Assembly: GCA_017964005.1 (NCBI GenBank) | Contig: JAGCSR010000049.1 | Location: forward strand, 1 to 64,000 | Origin: Clostridiales bacterium | GTDB taxonomy: Bacteria; Bacillota; Clostridia; Saccharofermentanales; Saccharofermentanaceae | Length of the DNA: 64,000 nt | Direction: 5' to 3' | Program-made: the position numbers and the translations under genes | In this document: one piece after another, positions 25,295-33,290 of the stretch | Position numbering within the stretch: the first letter of the stretch is position 1 | Layout: each line of letters opens with the position of its first letter | The notes under the pieces: generated by a model | What the model was told of the DNA's origin: nothing | Database searches by the model: none | Seen by the model: the letters and a program-made list of their open reading frames with translations, nothing else

Positions 25295-27307
25295 ATGAAG
25301 AATCTCAACATAAGAGGATCTATATCGATATTGCTGATATCCGCGATTCTCCTGGCCGGCTGTAACGCACAGGAACCGGAGCCTAAGACAGAACCGGAAG
25401 AGACGACCACCGCGACAGTTCAGACAACGGCCACTCAGGAGACTTCCGAAGCACCTACACCTACGCCGACTCCAAGGGTCGATCACGGCGGTCATCAGGC
25501 GATAAAGGAATATGAAGCGCTTAAGGACTGCAAGGAAGGTGTTACCGGTATCGTGGTGATGCCGTCGGGGAACATAGCTGTTGCCACTACGGATAATTAT
25601 ATCAACGGAGAATATAAGTCGAACAAGAAGGGATATATTACGATCAGGATCATAGATTCCGCAGAGGATAAACAGATAGCAAAATATAATACCAAATCCT
25701 CCAATACCGTCTTGATCGGCGCAACTTCCGACGGAAGGCTTATCGTTAACGACTATATCGAAGGCACTGTTACTCTCTATTCTGAAGATCTTAATGAGCA
25801 AAATGAGATCGGCAATACAGGCGGGAACTGCATATACGATCAGGAGAATGACCGGCTCGTGTTTATCAAGGGATGCGCTTTATGCACCATGAGCCTTGAC
25901 GGTACTGTCGAAACGCTGGTTAAGAAGATGTATACATCCACATTGAGAAACTATAATTCCCTGAACGGATTATGTGTCATTGAAGACTCAGATGACCTGA
26001 CGGATCTGGGCGATCAGATAAGCCTGCTGTCCATAACAGACAACAGCACCGTCCAGGTCAAAGAAGATGACAGTTATGTCGATACCGGATTTTGCGGTGA
26101 TGATATGTTCATGTTCTATCCTTATAACGAAGAAGGCGCCATCGATGTAAGAGACGGTGAAGACGGCAAGAGCCTCAGGTCCTACAAAGTCCCTCATGAT
26201 TCGATAGTCTTTTCTTCCGATCATACTGATATGGGGATCATCGCATCTCCCGCAAATCAGACATATTCTTATTTTGCAAGGCACATACTGTTATCTGACC
26301 TTAAGACCGGGAAGTATTGCGATACGGGGATCAAGCTGAATGATCTTTTTGCAATGAAGTGCGTGTTCGATGATAATTCCGAGCATTACTTTATACTGGA
26401 TACCGTCAAACAGAAGGCTACCAAGACCAGACTTATCGAGATATGTCCCGAAGCATTCGATCTTGATCAGCAGTTCGAAGATACGGTCATTCCGGCAGGA
26501 GAGACGCCCAAGCCCGGACAGGAAGCCGGAGACCAGTTCTACGGGCAGAAGATGAGATGTAAGAACTTATCCGGCAAGTACGGCGTCAATATACTGATGG
26601 GCAATGATATCAAGGATCGCGAGATATCATACAGCTATAACCTTATTTCGCTGGAAGATTCCGGTAAGGATATCGAAGAACAGCAGAGGCTGACTGCATA
26701 TGCGATCGATAATATCGAAGTGGATCTCGGGTTCTACAGCAAAGAGTTTTTCGAGACGTTCAAGGATTACAGAGGTAAGGGCGGGATCTGTATAGTGCTC
26801 GTGGATGAGCTCCGGAACGAGAATGGTAATTTTGTTGCAAATGGTGAGTTCATACCGCGCGGGATTACAAGTTATATCGTTATCGACATCAACTGCATGG
26901 AGAGCATCACGCTTCATCATGAACTGTGGCATGCCGTAGAGAATAATATCCTGATCCAGGATCCTGACGCGTTCGATCAGAAGAAGTGGGATGAGCTGAA
27001 TCCCCCGAAGTTCAAGTATGCAAATAACTTCGAGGATTACGGCAACGGAGATGTGTATAAATATACTATGGATACTTTCTATGACGGCACCACACCGGAT
27101 GCTTACTTCGGAAGGATCTACGGCACGGTCAACCCCAAAGAGGACCGCGCCACCATCGTTGAAACTTTTATGGGATACGGAGGATCTTATGACAGCGACA
27201 GGTATTCCTCCGCATTAGAGGCTCTTCAGCAGTACCCGCATATTATGGCGAAGATCGAATATATGGCTGACGCCTGTGAGCGTGTGTTCGGATTCAGATA
27301 CTGGTGA
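25295..27307 (+). CDS. Lipoprotein with C-terminal HELWH metallopeptidase-like domain
   Basis: A 670-residue lipoprotein (lipobox LLAGC, about Cys23) with a T/E/P-rich linker to about 70. The middle (about 75-390) has repeating beta-strand patterns such as SDGRLIVND and LDGTVETLVKK, which look like an incomplete beta-propeller. The C-terminal part (about 420-670) contains HELWH at 542-546, a zinc-peptidase HExxH motif, and a downstream Glu623 in RATIVETFMGYG that could be the third ligand, as in gluzincins. I cannot name a family. It is likely a surface-exposed peptidase. It stands alone between the araD terminator and an AraC regulator. Confidence 0.65.
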   Translation: MKNLNIRGSISILLISAILLAGCNAQEPEPKTEPEETTTATVQTTATQETSEAPTPTPTPRVDHGGHQAIKEYEALKDCKEGVTGIVVMPSGNIAVATTDNYINGEYKSNKKGYITIRIIDSAEDKQIAKYNTKSSNTVLIGATSDGRLIVNDYIEGTVTLYSEDLNEQNEIGNTGGNCIYDQENDRLVFIKGCALCTMSLDGTVETLVKKMYTSTLRNYNSLNGLCVIEDSDDLTDLGDQISLLSITDNSTVQVKEDDSYVDTGFCGDDMFMFYPYNEEGAIDVRDGEDGKSLRSYKVPHDSIVFSSDHTDMGIIASPANQTYSYFARHILLSDLKTGKYCDTGIKLNDLFAMKCVFDDNSEHYFILDTVKQKATKTRLIEICPEAFDLDQQFEDTVIPAGETPKPGQEAGDQFYGQKMRCKNLSGKYGVNILMGNDIKDREISYSYNLISLEDSGKDIEEQQRLTAYAIDNIEVDLGFYSKEFFETFKDYRGKGGICIVLVDELRNENGNFVANGEFIPRGITSYIVIDINCMESITLHHELWHAVENNILIQDPDAFDQKKWDELNPPKFKYANNFEDYGNGDVYKYTMDTFYDGTTPDAYFGRIYGTVNPKEDRATIVETFMGYGGSYDSDRYSSALEALQQYPHIMAKIEYMADACERVFGFRYW

Positions 27308-27336
27308 TACGGGTCTGATATTCAGGAGGTTTGGGG

Positions 27337-28239
27337 ATGAGACTTTGTACTGAGTGCCATTGGGACGGGTGGGACCGGATCGTGGATATTTATGCCGAGA
27401 GGACAACGACGGTCCCCGATCATATCAATGCCGATGACAGATTCAAACTGGTCATCGTCGAAAAGGGCGCGATGCATATCGACTGCGGCAAGGAGAAGAT
27501 CGATGTTAAGTCGCCTTCGATCATCCTGCTCTCACATAAAGATAAGATCAAAGTTAAGATCCTAAAGCCCGTTAAGCTTCAGATCCTGTATTTCGATCCG
27601 TCGGTCATAAGGGAAGAATTCACATACGACCGCATCCGTGCAGGTGAGTTCGAAGAATGCGTCGGACAGGTCATTTATCAGGACTATGTACTCATAACAC
27701 CCTTCGTATGGTTTAAGGATCTTAAGGACCGTACTATCGAAGTGAGCCTGAATGCCATGGAGAAGATCCGCGGCCTTTTTACTTCTGCCGAGTGTGAGCT
27801 CGCAGGGCAGAAGGACGGGTTCTGGCCCTGCAGGAGCAGATCCTATCTTATGGAACTTCTGTACTTTATCGTATATACACATATCCATATTGAGCCCGAA
27901 GAAGATGTCTCACGTGATGCTCTGGAACGAAAGGAATTCAATGCTATCTGTGAATACCTTAATGAACATATAGCAGATAAGATCACAGTCAGCACAATCA
28001 CTTCGGAATTCCTTATGAACAGGAACAAACTCAACGATCTGTTCATGGAGAATGCCTCCATGACATGTATGGATTATCTTCTTAACCTGAGGATCGATCT
28101 TGCCAGGATCTTCCTTACCAAGACGGAGATACCCATAGGGGAAGTAAGCGCGAGAGTGGGATTCTCGGATCCCGATTATTTTACGAAAGTCTTCAAGAAA
28201 AAGACGGGAGTTACACCGACAAAGTTCAGATATCCCTGA
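27337..28239 (+). CDS. AraC-family transcriptional regulator
   Basis: A 300-residue regulator starting at the ATG at 27337, 7 bases after AGGAGG; a TTG six bases upstream is less likely. The N-terminal half looks like a cupin sensor domain (VEKGAMHIDCGKEKI). The C-terminal 100 residues are an AraC double helix-turn-helix (TVSTITSEFLMNRNKLNDLFM ... VGFSDPDYFTKVFKKKTGVTPTKFR). It ends four bases before a pair of 21-bp-phased direct repeats that precede the PEBP lipoprotein gene, so that gene is its likely target. The ligand is unknown. Confidence 0.9.
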   Translation: MRLCTECHWDGWDRIVDIYAERTTTVPDHINADDRFKLVIVEKGAMHIDCGKEKIDVKSPSIILLSHKDKIKVKILKPVKLQILYFDPSVIREEFTYDRIRAGEFEECVGQVIYQDYVLITPFVWFKDLKDRTIEVSLNAMEKIRGLFTSAECELAGQKDGFWPCRSRSYLMELLYFIVYTHIHIEPEEDVSRDALERKEFNAICEYLNEHIADKITVSTITSEFLMNRNKLNDLFMENASMTCMDYLLNLRIDLARIFLTKTEIPIGEVSARVGFSDPDYFTKVFKKKTGVTPTKFRYP

Positions 28240-28242
28240 TTC

Positions 28243-28272
28243 CGTGCGGATTTTACGGGTCGGCGTGCGGAT
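28243..28272 (+). promoter_or_regulatory. Phased direct repeats, candidate AraC-type operator
   Basis: CGTGCGGAT occurs at 28243-28251 and again at 28264-28272, exactly 21 bp apart (two helical turns), the geometry of AraC-family half-sites. It lies between the AraC gene and the lipoprotein gene. Downstream, nested dyads GACAGT...ACTGTC and CTTTAC...GTAAAG run to 28331. Confidence 0.6.
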
Positions 28273-28346
28273 ATTCCTATGATAAGACAGTCTTTACATT
28301 GTAGAGTAAAGATACAAAGATCAATGACTGTCGGAGGAATATCTGT

Positions 28347-29591
28347 ATGCTTAATAAGAAGATCTTACCCGCGCTGGTTGCTGCGGCGCTGATATTTGCT
28401 GGTGCGGGATGTTCTGTTCCGGAACAGATCCCTGCTGTATCGGAGTCAAAAGCGGAAGTTACGACAAAGACTATAGCGGATATCTCATCCGGGGTTCCGG
28501 ATGAAGTGGTATCGTCCCTTTGCAACAAGGACTGTTATGACAAGTTTGATATCGTCTCACACAATGTGGAGGCTTCCGGCAACGGTGAACGTGATACGGT
28601 AAGGATTGATATAAACGGGGGAAATCCTACGGGAGCGCTGCCGCAGACCATCAGCAAAGACGTGACGTTTGTCATGGATCAGGAGACATCCGAATGGAAG
28701 GTGGAAGAAGAGAACTGCATCGCGTGGGATGTGGATAATTCATCGATGCCTTTGAGCAGATGGAAATGCAAGGACCCCTCCTCAGACGAGATGACCCGGC
28801 TTTTCGGAGGGGATAAGGGTTCCGGTGAAGTGTATCTGACATTTGTTAAGAGGATAGGGAAGATCACCCTTAATCTTACTGATGATATCAACGATCCTCA
28901 TGAACATCCCTTCTCGTTCATAGGCAACGGTACCTTCGTAAGACCTGCAGAAGAAGGCAATATCGAGAAGAGATTCAAGTTTACCGAAGGGACCGTGACC
29001 GACGAAGGGAAGGTCATCCTCAAGGCCCAAACGGATGACGGACAGATGGATCTTGACCTTACGGGGTGCTTTGAACCCGTAACACAAAAAGAATACGATA
29101 TGGCAGTGACCGGAAAGATTCCGGAAGATCAGGTGTATGTTGATGATCTTGCGACATTTGAACTTACTACAGAAGATCTTGAAGGGGATATGTGGAAAAA
29201 GCAGATCGGCTCCAAATATGAGAATTTGTCACCCGATCTTTCCTGGGATGCCGTAGACGGCGCGTCCTGTTACGCTCTCCTTATGATCGATCATGTTGCG
29301 TGGAACTGGGTACACTGGTATTCGTTAACGGATAAGACCCATGTCGGATCCGGAGAGTTCTCGGGGAAGGATCAGGGATATGCGGGGCCCATTCCGGAAG
29401 ATGCCCACGAATATACCGTATATGTAGTGGCGCTCAGGACGGAACCTGCAAACGGATTCTTCCAGGTGGATACGACTGCTTATGGTGAAGATAAGGACGG
29501 TATGTTCACACGGCTCAACAAAGGCACGGACGGAAAGGCCGGGAATATCCTGTCCTACGGTGTCGTAAAGGGTATATTCGATCCTGCATGA
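28347..29591 (+). CDS. Lipoprotein with C-terminal PEBP (YbhB/Raf-kinase-inhibitor-like) domain
   Basis: A 414-residue lipoprotein with lipobox FAGAGC. Residues about 50-250 are a beta-rich region I do not recognise. Residues about 270-405 match the PEBP fold, with NLSPDLSWDAVDGASCYALLMID, VHWYS and HEYTVYVVAL, the anion-binding pocket region of the family. PEBP proteins bind phospholipid head groups or similar anions; the substrate here is unknown. GGAGG lies 8 bases before the ATG. It is preceded by direct repeats typical of AraC control and followed by a terminator, so it is probably a one-gene regulon of the AraC protein upstream. Confidence 0.75.
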   Translation: MLNKKILPALVAAALIFAGAGCSVPEQIPAVSESKAEVTTKTIADISSGVPDEVVSSLCNKDCYDKFDIVSHNVEASGNGERDTVRIDINGGNPTGALPQTISKDVTFVMDQETSEWKVEEENCIAWDVDNSSMPLSRWKCKDPSSDEMTRLFGGDKGSGEVYLTFVKRIGKITLNLTDDINDPHEHPFSFIGNGTFVRPAEEGNIEKRFKFTEGTVTDEGKVILKAQTDDGQMDLDLTGCFEPVTQKEYDMAVTGKIPEDQVYVDDLATFELTTEDLEGDMWKKQIGSKYENLSPDLSWDAVDGASCYALLMIDHVAWNWVHWYSLTDKTHVGSGEFSGKDQGYAGPIPEDAHEYTVYVVALRTEPANGFFQVDTTAYGEDKDGMFTRLNKGTDGKAGNILSYGVVKGIFDPA

Positions 29592-29620
29592 TCAATATCT
29601 TCTCAATCGGTTATTAAGCG

Positions 29621-29651
29621 AAAACTGCCGCTTCAAAGGAGCGGCAGTTTT
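29621..29651 (+). terminator. Intrinsic terminator after the PEBP lipoprotein gene
   Basis: A 12-bp perfect stem AAAACTGCCGCT/AGCGGCAGTTTT (29621-29632 with 29640-29651), followed by CATTTG. The symmetrical A and T runs let it work in both directions. Confidence 0.88.
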
Positions 29652-29660
29652 CATTTGAGA

Positions 29661-29689
29661 TTGACAAACGGATAGTTCTGTTGTATAAA
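29661..29689 (+). promoter_or_regulatory. Strong promoter of the TetR/serine hydrolase operon
   Basis: Perfect TTGACA (29661-29666), 17-base spacer, TATAAA (29684-29689). Confidence 0.8.
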
Positions 29690-29710
29690 AACGACAATAC
29701 TGTCGTTTTT
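29687..29710. promoter_or_regulatory. TetR-type operator at the transcription start
   Basis: AAAAACGACA-ATAC-TGTCGTTTTT, perfect 10-bp arms around a 4-base centre. It overlaps the end of the -10 box and the start site, a classical place for autorepression by the TetR protein encoded 22 bases further on. Confidence 0.65.
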
Positions 29711-29732
29711 ATTTTCGAAAAGGAAACAGACC

Positions 29733-30401
29733 ATGCCTAAAGTTAACGCCGAATACCTGGAAGGGAAGAAGGATCAGATCCTTATGACCGCGCTTTCTGT
29801 ATGCAGCAGGAAGCCTGCTTACGATATGACGATGTCCGATATCGTTGCAGCCACCGGCATGAGCCAGGGCGGTGTTTATAAGTACTTCAACAACATCGAT
29901 CTTGTGCTGGCGGCACTTGTCGATAAAGCGAATGTACTGGGTGATTACTCTGATCGGATCGATAAGTTCATGAGATCTTCAGATCCGCCCGAGAAAAGAC
30001 TGGAGGAACTGTTCAAGATCTCGGAACTATATTTTTCCGATCTTCTGATCGGCTACAATAAACTGCTTTTCGAATTGGGGACACTATTTGCATATGATCC
30101 GGAGCGCGCGGCTAACATCAACCGGTATGTTACCACTGCTTCCACATTCGGATATCTTATCGGGTGTGCGTCGGAGATAATCATGACCCAGACGGCGAAG
30201 GGTTATTTTACTCCGGTTATTCCGGCAGAAGAGATCCTTTCATTCATCGTGGCATCCTTTGACGGGATAATACGCGATGTGACTCTCACCAGATGTTATT
30301 CATCTGAGGGTGCGCCTGAGCGCAATGCAGGATTCGACGAGAAGAAACTTATAAGAGGATTATACATAAGCACTATGGCAATGCTTGGCAAACAACAATA
30401 A
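29733..30401 (+). CDS. TetR/AcrR-family transcriptional regulator
   Basis: A 222-residue regulator. Residues about 10-58 are a TetR helix-turn-helix (MTMSDIVAATGMSQGGVYKYFNNIDLVLAALVDK). The rest is a helical ligand-binding domain of unknown specificity. The gene sits behind a strong promoter whose start site carries a perfect 10-bp inverted repeat, so it probably represses itself and the serine hydrolase gene that starts 13 bases after its stop. Confidence 0.9.
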   Translation: MPKVNAEYLEGKKDQILMTALSVCSRKPAYDMTMSDIVAATGMSQGGVYKYFNNIDLVLAALVDKANVLGDYSDRIDKFMRSSDPPEKRLEELFKISELYFSDLLIGYNKLLFELGTLFAYDPERAANINRYVTTASTFGYLIGCASEIIMTQTAKGYFTPVIPAEEILSFIVASFDGIIRDVTLTRCYSSEGAPERNAGFDEKKLIRGLYISTMAMLGKQQ

Positions 30402-30414
30402 GGAGATTGGAAAG

Positions 30415-31719
30415 ATGAGAATGAAAATTTTAGCGATAACGGTCTTACTGGGGCTTATAACGGTACTTACAGGTTTAAGTTCAGGTGATGCCGAGACTTC
30501 TGCGCAAGACAAAGGGATACACGGTTATTCTGTGGCGTGCTTCGATACAAGTGTCATTACATACGATAACTTCGGTGACGGGATCGATGAGAACTCGGTA
30601 TTTGAGTTCGGATCCTGCGGTAAGACGGTGGCGGCAAGTATCGCCTTAAGACTTGTTGATGAAAACAAGATATCACTGGATGATAAGATCAAACCTTTCC
30701 TGGATCCGGGTCTTATCACCGATGATGAGAGGATGAACGACATCACCCTGAGACAATTGCTTTGCCATACTGCAGGGTTCTCGCCGTCTTACGAGCTGGG
30801 TGTCGATAAGAAGATCTATTCAGATCCGGGCAGCGGATTCCGTTATTCCGGAGTCGGATATATCTATCTTCAGAGCGTTATCGAGAACGTAACCGGAGAG
30901 TCCTTGGAGATGGCTGCCAAACATTATGTTTTCGATCAGCTCGGAATGAAGAACAGCACCTTCGAATACAAGGAAACGGTAACCCCTTATATCAATCTGT
31001 CTCAGGTAACACTATATGCTTTCGTTGTGTTTATCGCAGCGTTTGCAGTATTATTCCTGATCGCTTTTGTTGTAGGAAAGATCACGAAGTTCAAGTGGTA
31101 TTCTTTCGAGACCGGAACATTGGTAAGCTTTGTTTTGGCAGGGATAATAAACATCATTGCGCTGCTGGCGATCATGTCTAAGGTGACGATAGTATTTGCT
31201 GTCTATTTTGTCCTTGCCGGGGCATTCCTGTTCGCAACACGCAAAAAGAAGATGCTCTTTAGGATCGTGATCCCTGTTGTAACGGCAGTCATCCTTATCG
31301 CAGGATTTACCGTTCCTGCAAGCATACCCGTAACAGGCGATCTTATTCATAAGGACGCCAACTGCGCGTATACCCTGAGATCTACGACCCACGATATGTC
31401 CTTGTTCTTTAGATCGCTCATGAACAGGTATGAGAGCGGTACCAAAGCAACAAAGGAGATGTTTACCCCTCAAGTCGCAACGGACGGTGATAACAGCTGG
31501 GGACTGGGAATTGCGATCGAATCATATGAAGACAGAAATACATACTGGCATTCCGGTATCAACCCGGGATTTCAGAGCCTGTTTGTAATCTACCCTTCAA
31601 AGCAGAAGTTCATTGTTGTTGCCACCAACAGTGATAACGGTCTTGAGTTTGCCAAAGAACGCGCATGGCATTATCTTGGTGTGAATGGCAAGTGGGATAT
31701 TGTAAGAAATCAGATCTGA
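30415..31719 (+). CDS. Membrane serine hydrolase (class C beta-lactamase-like) with internal transmembrane insert
   Basis: A 434-residue protein starting at the ATG at 30415 (MRMKILAI), 9 bases after AAGGAG; an in-frame ATG 30 bases upstream overlaps the TetR gene. A signal or anchor helix is at 4-24. Beta-lactamase-fold motifs are SxxK at Ser67-Lys70 (SCGK), Tyr144-Ser-Gly (YSG, usually YxN) and His379-Ser-Gly (HSG, usually KTG). Between the second and third motif, about residues 198-305, lie four hydrophobic helices, so the catalytic fold is interrupted by a membrane segment. Such enzymes are usually peptidases or esterases acting on wall peptides. Control is by the upstream TetR protein. 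Confidence 0.8.
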   Translation: MRMKILAITVLLGLITVLTGLSSGDAETSAQDKGIHGYSVACFDTSVITYDNFGDGIDENSVFEFGSCGKTVAASIALRLVDENKISLDDKIKPFLDPGLITDDERMNDITLRQLLCHTAGFSPSYELGVDKKIYSDPGSGFRYSGVGYIYLQSVIENVTGESLEMAAKHYVFDQLGMKNSTFEYKETVTPYINLSQVTLYAFVVFIAAFAVLFLIAFVVGKITKFKWYSFETGTLVSFVLAGIINIIALLAIMSKVTIVFAVYFVLAGAFLFATRKKKMLFRIVIPVVTAVILIAGFTVPASIPVTGDLIHKDANCAYTLRSTTHDMSLFFRSLMNRYESGTKATKEMFTPQVATDGDNSWGLGIAIESYEDRNTYWHSGINPGFQSLFVIYPSKQKFIVVATNSDNGLEFAKERAWHYLGVNGKWDIVRNQI

Positions 31720-32321
31720 TCTGCCAATTTAGAAAGAAGCAGGCGGTAGTCTTCATCCAACGGATACCGGTCGTTGAACTTTTCGATAAGGAGAGTGATC
31801 TTGTCCTTATAATCTGATTCCGTGATATATAGACCGGAGTCGATATATTCCACGATCTCATTTGCAACTCCTAAGCCGGCATCTTTTTTGCCGGCCAGGT
31901 ACTTTATGAGGCTTCGGTGGAAGAGGCGTGACATCTGATAGGGGAGATCCTTTCGTGTACAGATCTCCTGACATATAAGACTGTTGCGGGTGTGACTTCT
32001 GTCCCTGATATCTTCTTCATGGAAGAACTCTTCGCAAGTTGCATCAATGTCTTCGATCACTTCCAGATCCAAGGCAACACCGTCTTCGTAGATAACTATC
32101 AGGATCCCTTCCGGATTGACCGTAGAGGAGAGGTATATTGTTTTGCCGTATCCTTCGATCAGATCCGATAAAGTATCTGTATCACACAGGACTGAAATAT
32201 CCACATCTGAGAAGGGAGTAGGATTCCCTCGGAGGAAAGACCCTCCCAGCCAGATGTGACATCTGCGGGTCCGGGCAAATTCCCTTGCATATTCTATATA
32301 CCGTCTTTGGTTTGTGTTCAT
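31710..32321 (-). CDS. Nucleotidyltransferase-domain protein
   Basis: A 203-residue protein from the ATG at 32321 (MNTNQRRY), preceded by AAGGAT; a TTG 15 bases upstream would include that site. It has the pol-beta-type nucleotidyltransferase motif GGSFLRG (26-32) and metal-binding Asp39/Asp41 (SDVDI), plus a later acidic strand (ALDLEVIED). It resembles aminoglycoside nucleotidyltransferase-like and MNT proteins, but no HEPN toxin partner is adjacent. The substrate is unknown. The last 10 bases overlap the convergent serine hydrolase gene. It ends a four-gene minus-strand unit. Confidence 0.78.
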   Translation of the reverse strand: MNTNQRRYIEYAREFARTRRCHIWLGGSFLRGNPTPFSDVDISVLCDTDTLSDLIEGYGKTIYLSSTVNPEGILIVIYEDGVALDLEVIEDIDATCEEFFHEEDIRDRSHTRNSLICQEICTRKDLPYQMSRLFHRSLIKYLAGKKDAGLGVANEIVEYIDSGLYITESDYKDKITLLIEKFNDRYPLDEDYRLLLSKLADQI

Positions 32322-32325
32322 CTGT

Positions 32326-33006
32326 TTATCCTTCAAAATATGATCTTATCTCATCAGAAGTCTTATTTCCGATCCCGCATGTCTGATTGTAAAGATTACC
32401 TCCGTCTGCGGTTATTCTGGTATTGCATCCGAAATCATTCAATTCATCCGCCAGCTGGCATACGAGATCAAGGTCTTCGGGAATGATCATCTTATACTTA
32501 CCGAAAACAGTAAGGTGTTCTCTTAAGTCTTTTGCATCTTTTAAGATATCCCCGCAAGGCTCATAGTATATGTTGATGTTTTCCACACCATAAGATTCAA
32601 CCAGATCGTAAAGTTCGTCCTTTGCATCCTTACCGTAAAGAACACCGTAGAAACTGTCCTCCATATCCCCGAAGTCTTTGATGTTCGCCGAGATCCGGAT
32701 CTGAACGGTAAACTCTTCGTCATTATCTTTATATTTTGCTTTGGCAGGATAAACACCTCTCTGGAACCAGGCTTTATTTGACCCTTTGGACAGATCATAG
32801 ACATCGAAGACTATTTCATCCGGTTCATTGCCGAGAATGTCAGAATACTTCGCGCTCAGCCGGCGTTCCATCTCAACCATGACCTTCTCACATTTCTCCT
32901 CGTGTTCCTTTTGGTGCTTTTCTTCCAGCTTGGCAGGATCATACAAGCAGGCGGTTAATCCGAGTGCTGCAGCCAATATCAGACATATACATAAAATCTT
33001 CCTCAT
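32326..33006 (-). CDS. Hypothetical lipoprotein
   Basis: A 226-residue lipoprotein with lipobox GLTAC (Cys20). After the anchor there is a charged helix (EEKHQKEHEEKCEKVMVEMERR) and then an alpha/beta region with no motif I recognise. Three further cysteines (in EPCG, FGCN and QTCG) could form disulphides outside the cell. GGAG precedes the ATG. It is co-oriented with a smaller lipoprotein and a serine hydrolase upstream and a nucleotidyltransferase four bases downstream. Confidence 0.7.
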   Translation of the reverse strand: MRKILCICLILAAALGLTACLYDPAKLEEKHQKEHEEKCEKVMVEMERRLSAKYSDILGNEPDEIVFDVYDLSKGSNKAWFQRGVYPAKAKYKDNDEEFTVQIRISANIKDFGDMEDSFYGVLYGKDAKDELYDLVESYGVENINIYYEPCGDILKDAKDLREHLTVFGKYKMIIPEDLDLVCQLADELNDFGCNTRITADGGNLYNQTCGIGNKTSDEIRSYFEG

Positions 33007-33038
33007 AAAAATTTACTCCGTATGTATATCTTTCATAG

Positions 33039-33290
33039 TCAGGTCCCGGCATTGTTCAGGGCTTGTTCGATATGTTGTCTTGCTTCCGGGAATATGCTGT
33101 ACTTCGTTACTTTATAGTCGTCTGTAATGACATAATAGAGGTCATGACCGATATCCTCGTAACTGATAAGATAAGATACCTTCTTAACATCCAAAGGCCC
33201 TCTTTTGTTATTTGAAAAGCACCCGGTCAAAGCAAATGTAAATAGTGTTGCCGCTAACACCGCGGTCATGATCTTTTTCATCTTTCCCAT
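33039..33290 (-). CDS. Small hypothetical lipoprotein
   Basis: An 83-residue lipoprotein with lipobox ALTGC and a short beta-rich mature part (VSYLISYEDIGHDLYYVITDDYKVTKY). The ATG at 33290 overlaps the previous stop (TAATG); the ATG at 33281 with GGGAAAG before it is an alternative start. The function is unknown. The tight overlap ties it to the serine hydrolase gene. Confidence 0.65.
   Translation of the reverse strand: MGKMKKIMTAVLAATLFTFALTGCFSNNKRGPLDVKKVSYLISYEDIGHDLYYVITDDYKVTKYSIFPEARQHIEQALNNAGT

Noticed and set aside
31710..32321. MNT-HEPN toxin-antitoxin pair
   Set aside because: The nucleotidyltransferase has no adjacent HEPN gene; its neighbours are a lipoprotein and a convergent hydrolase.
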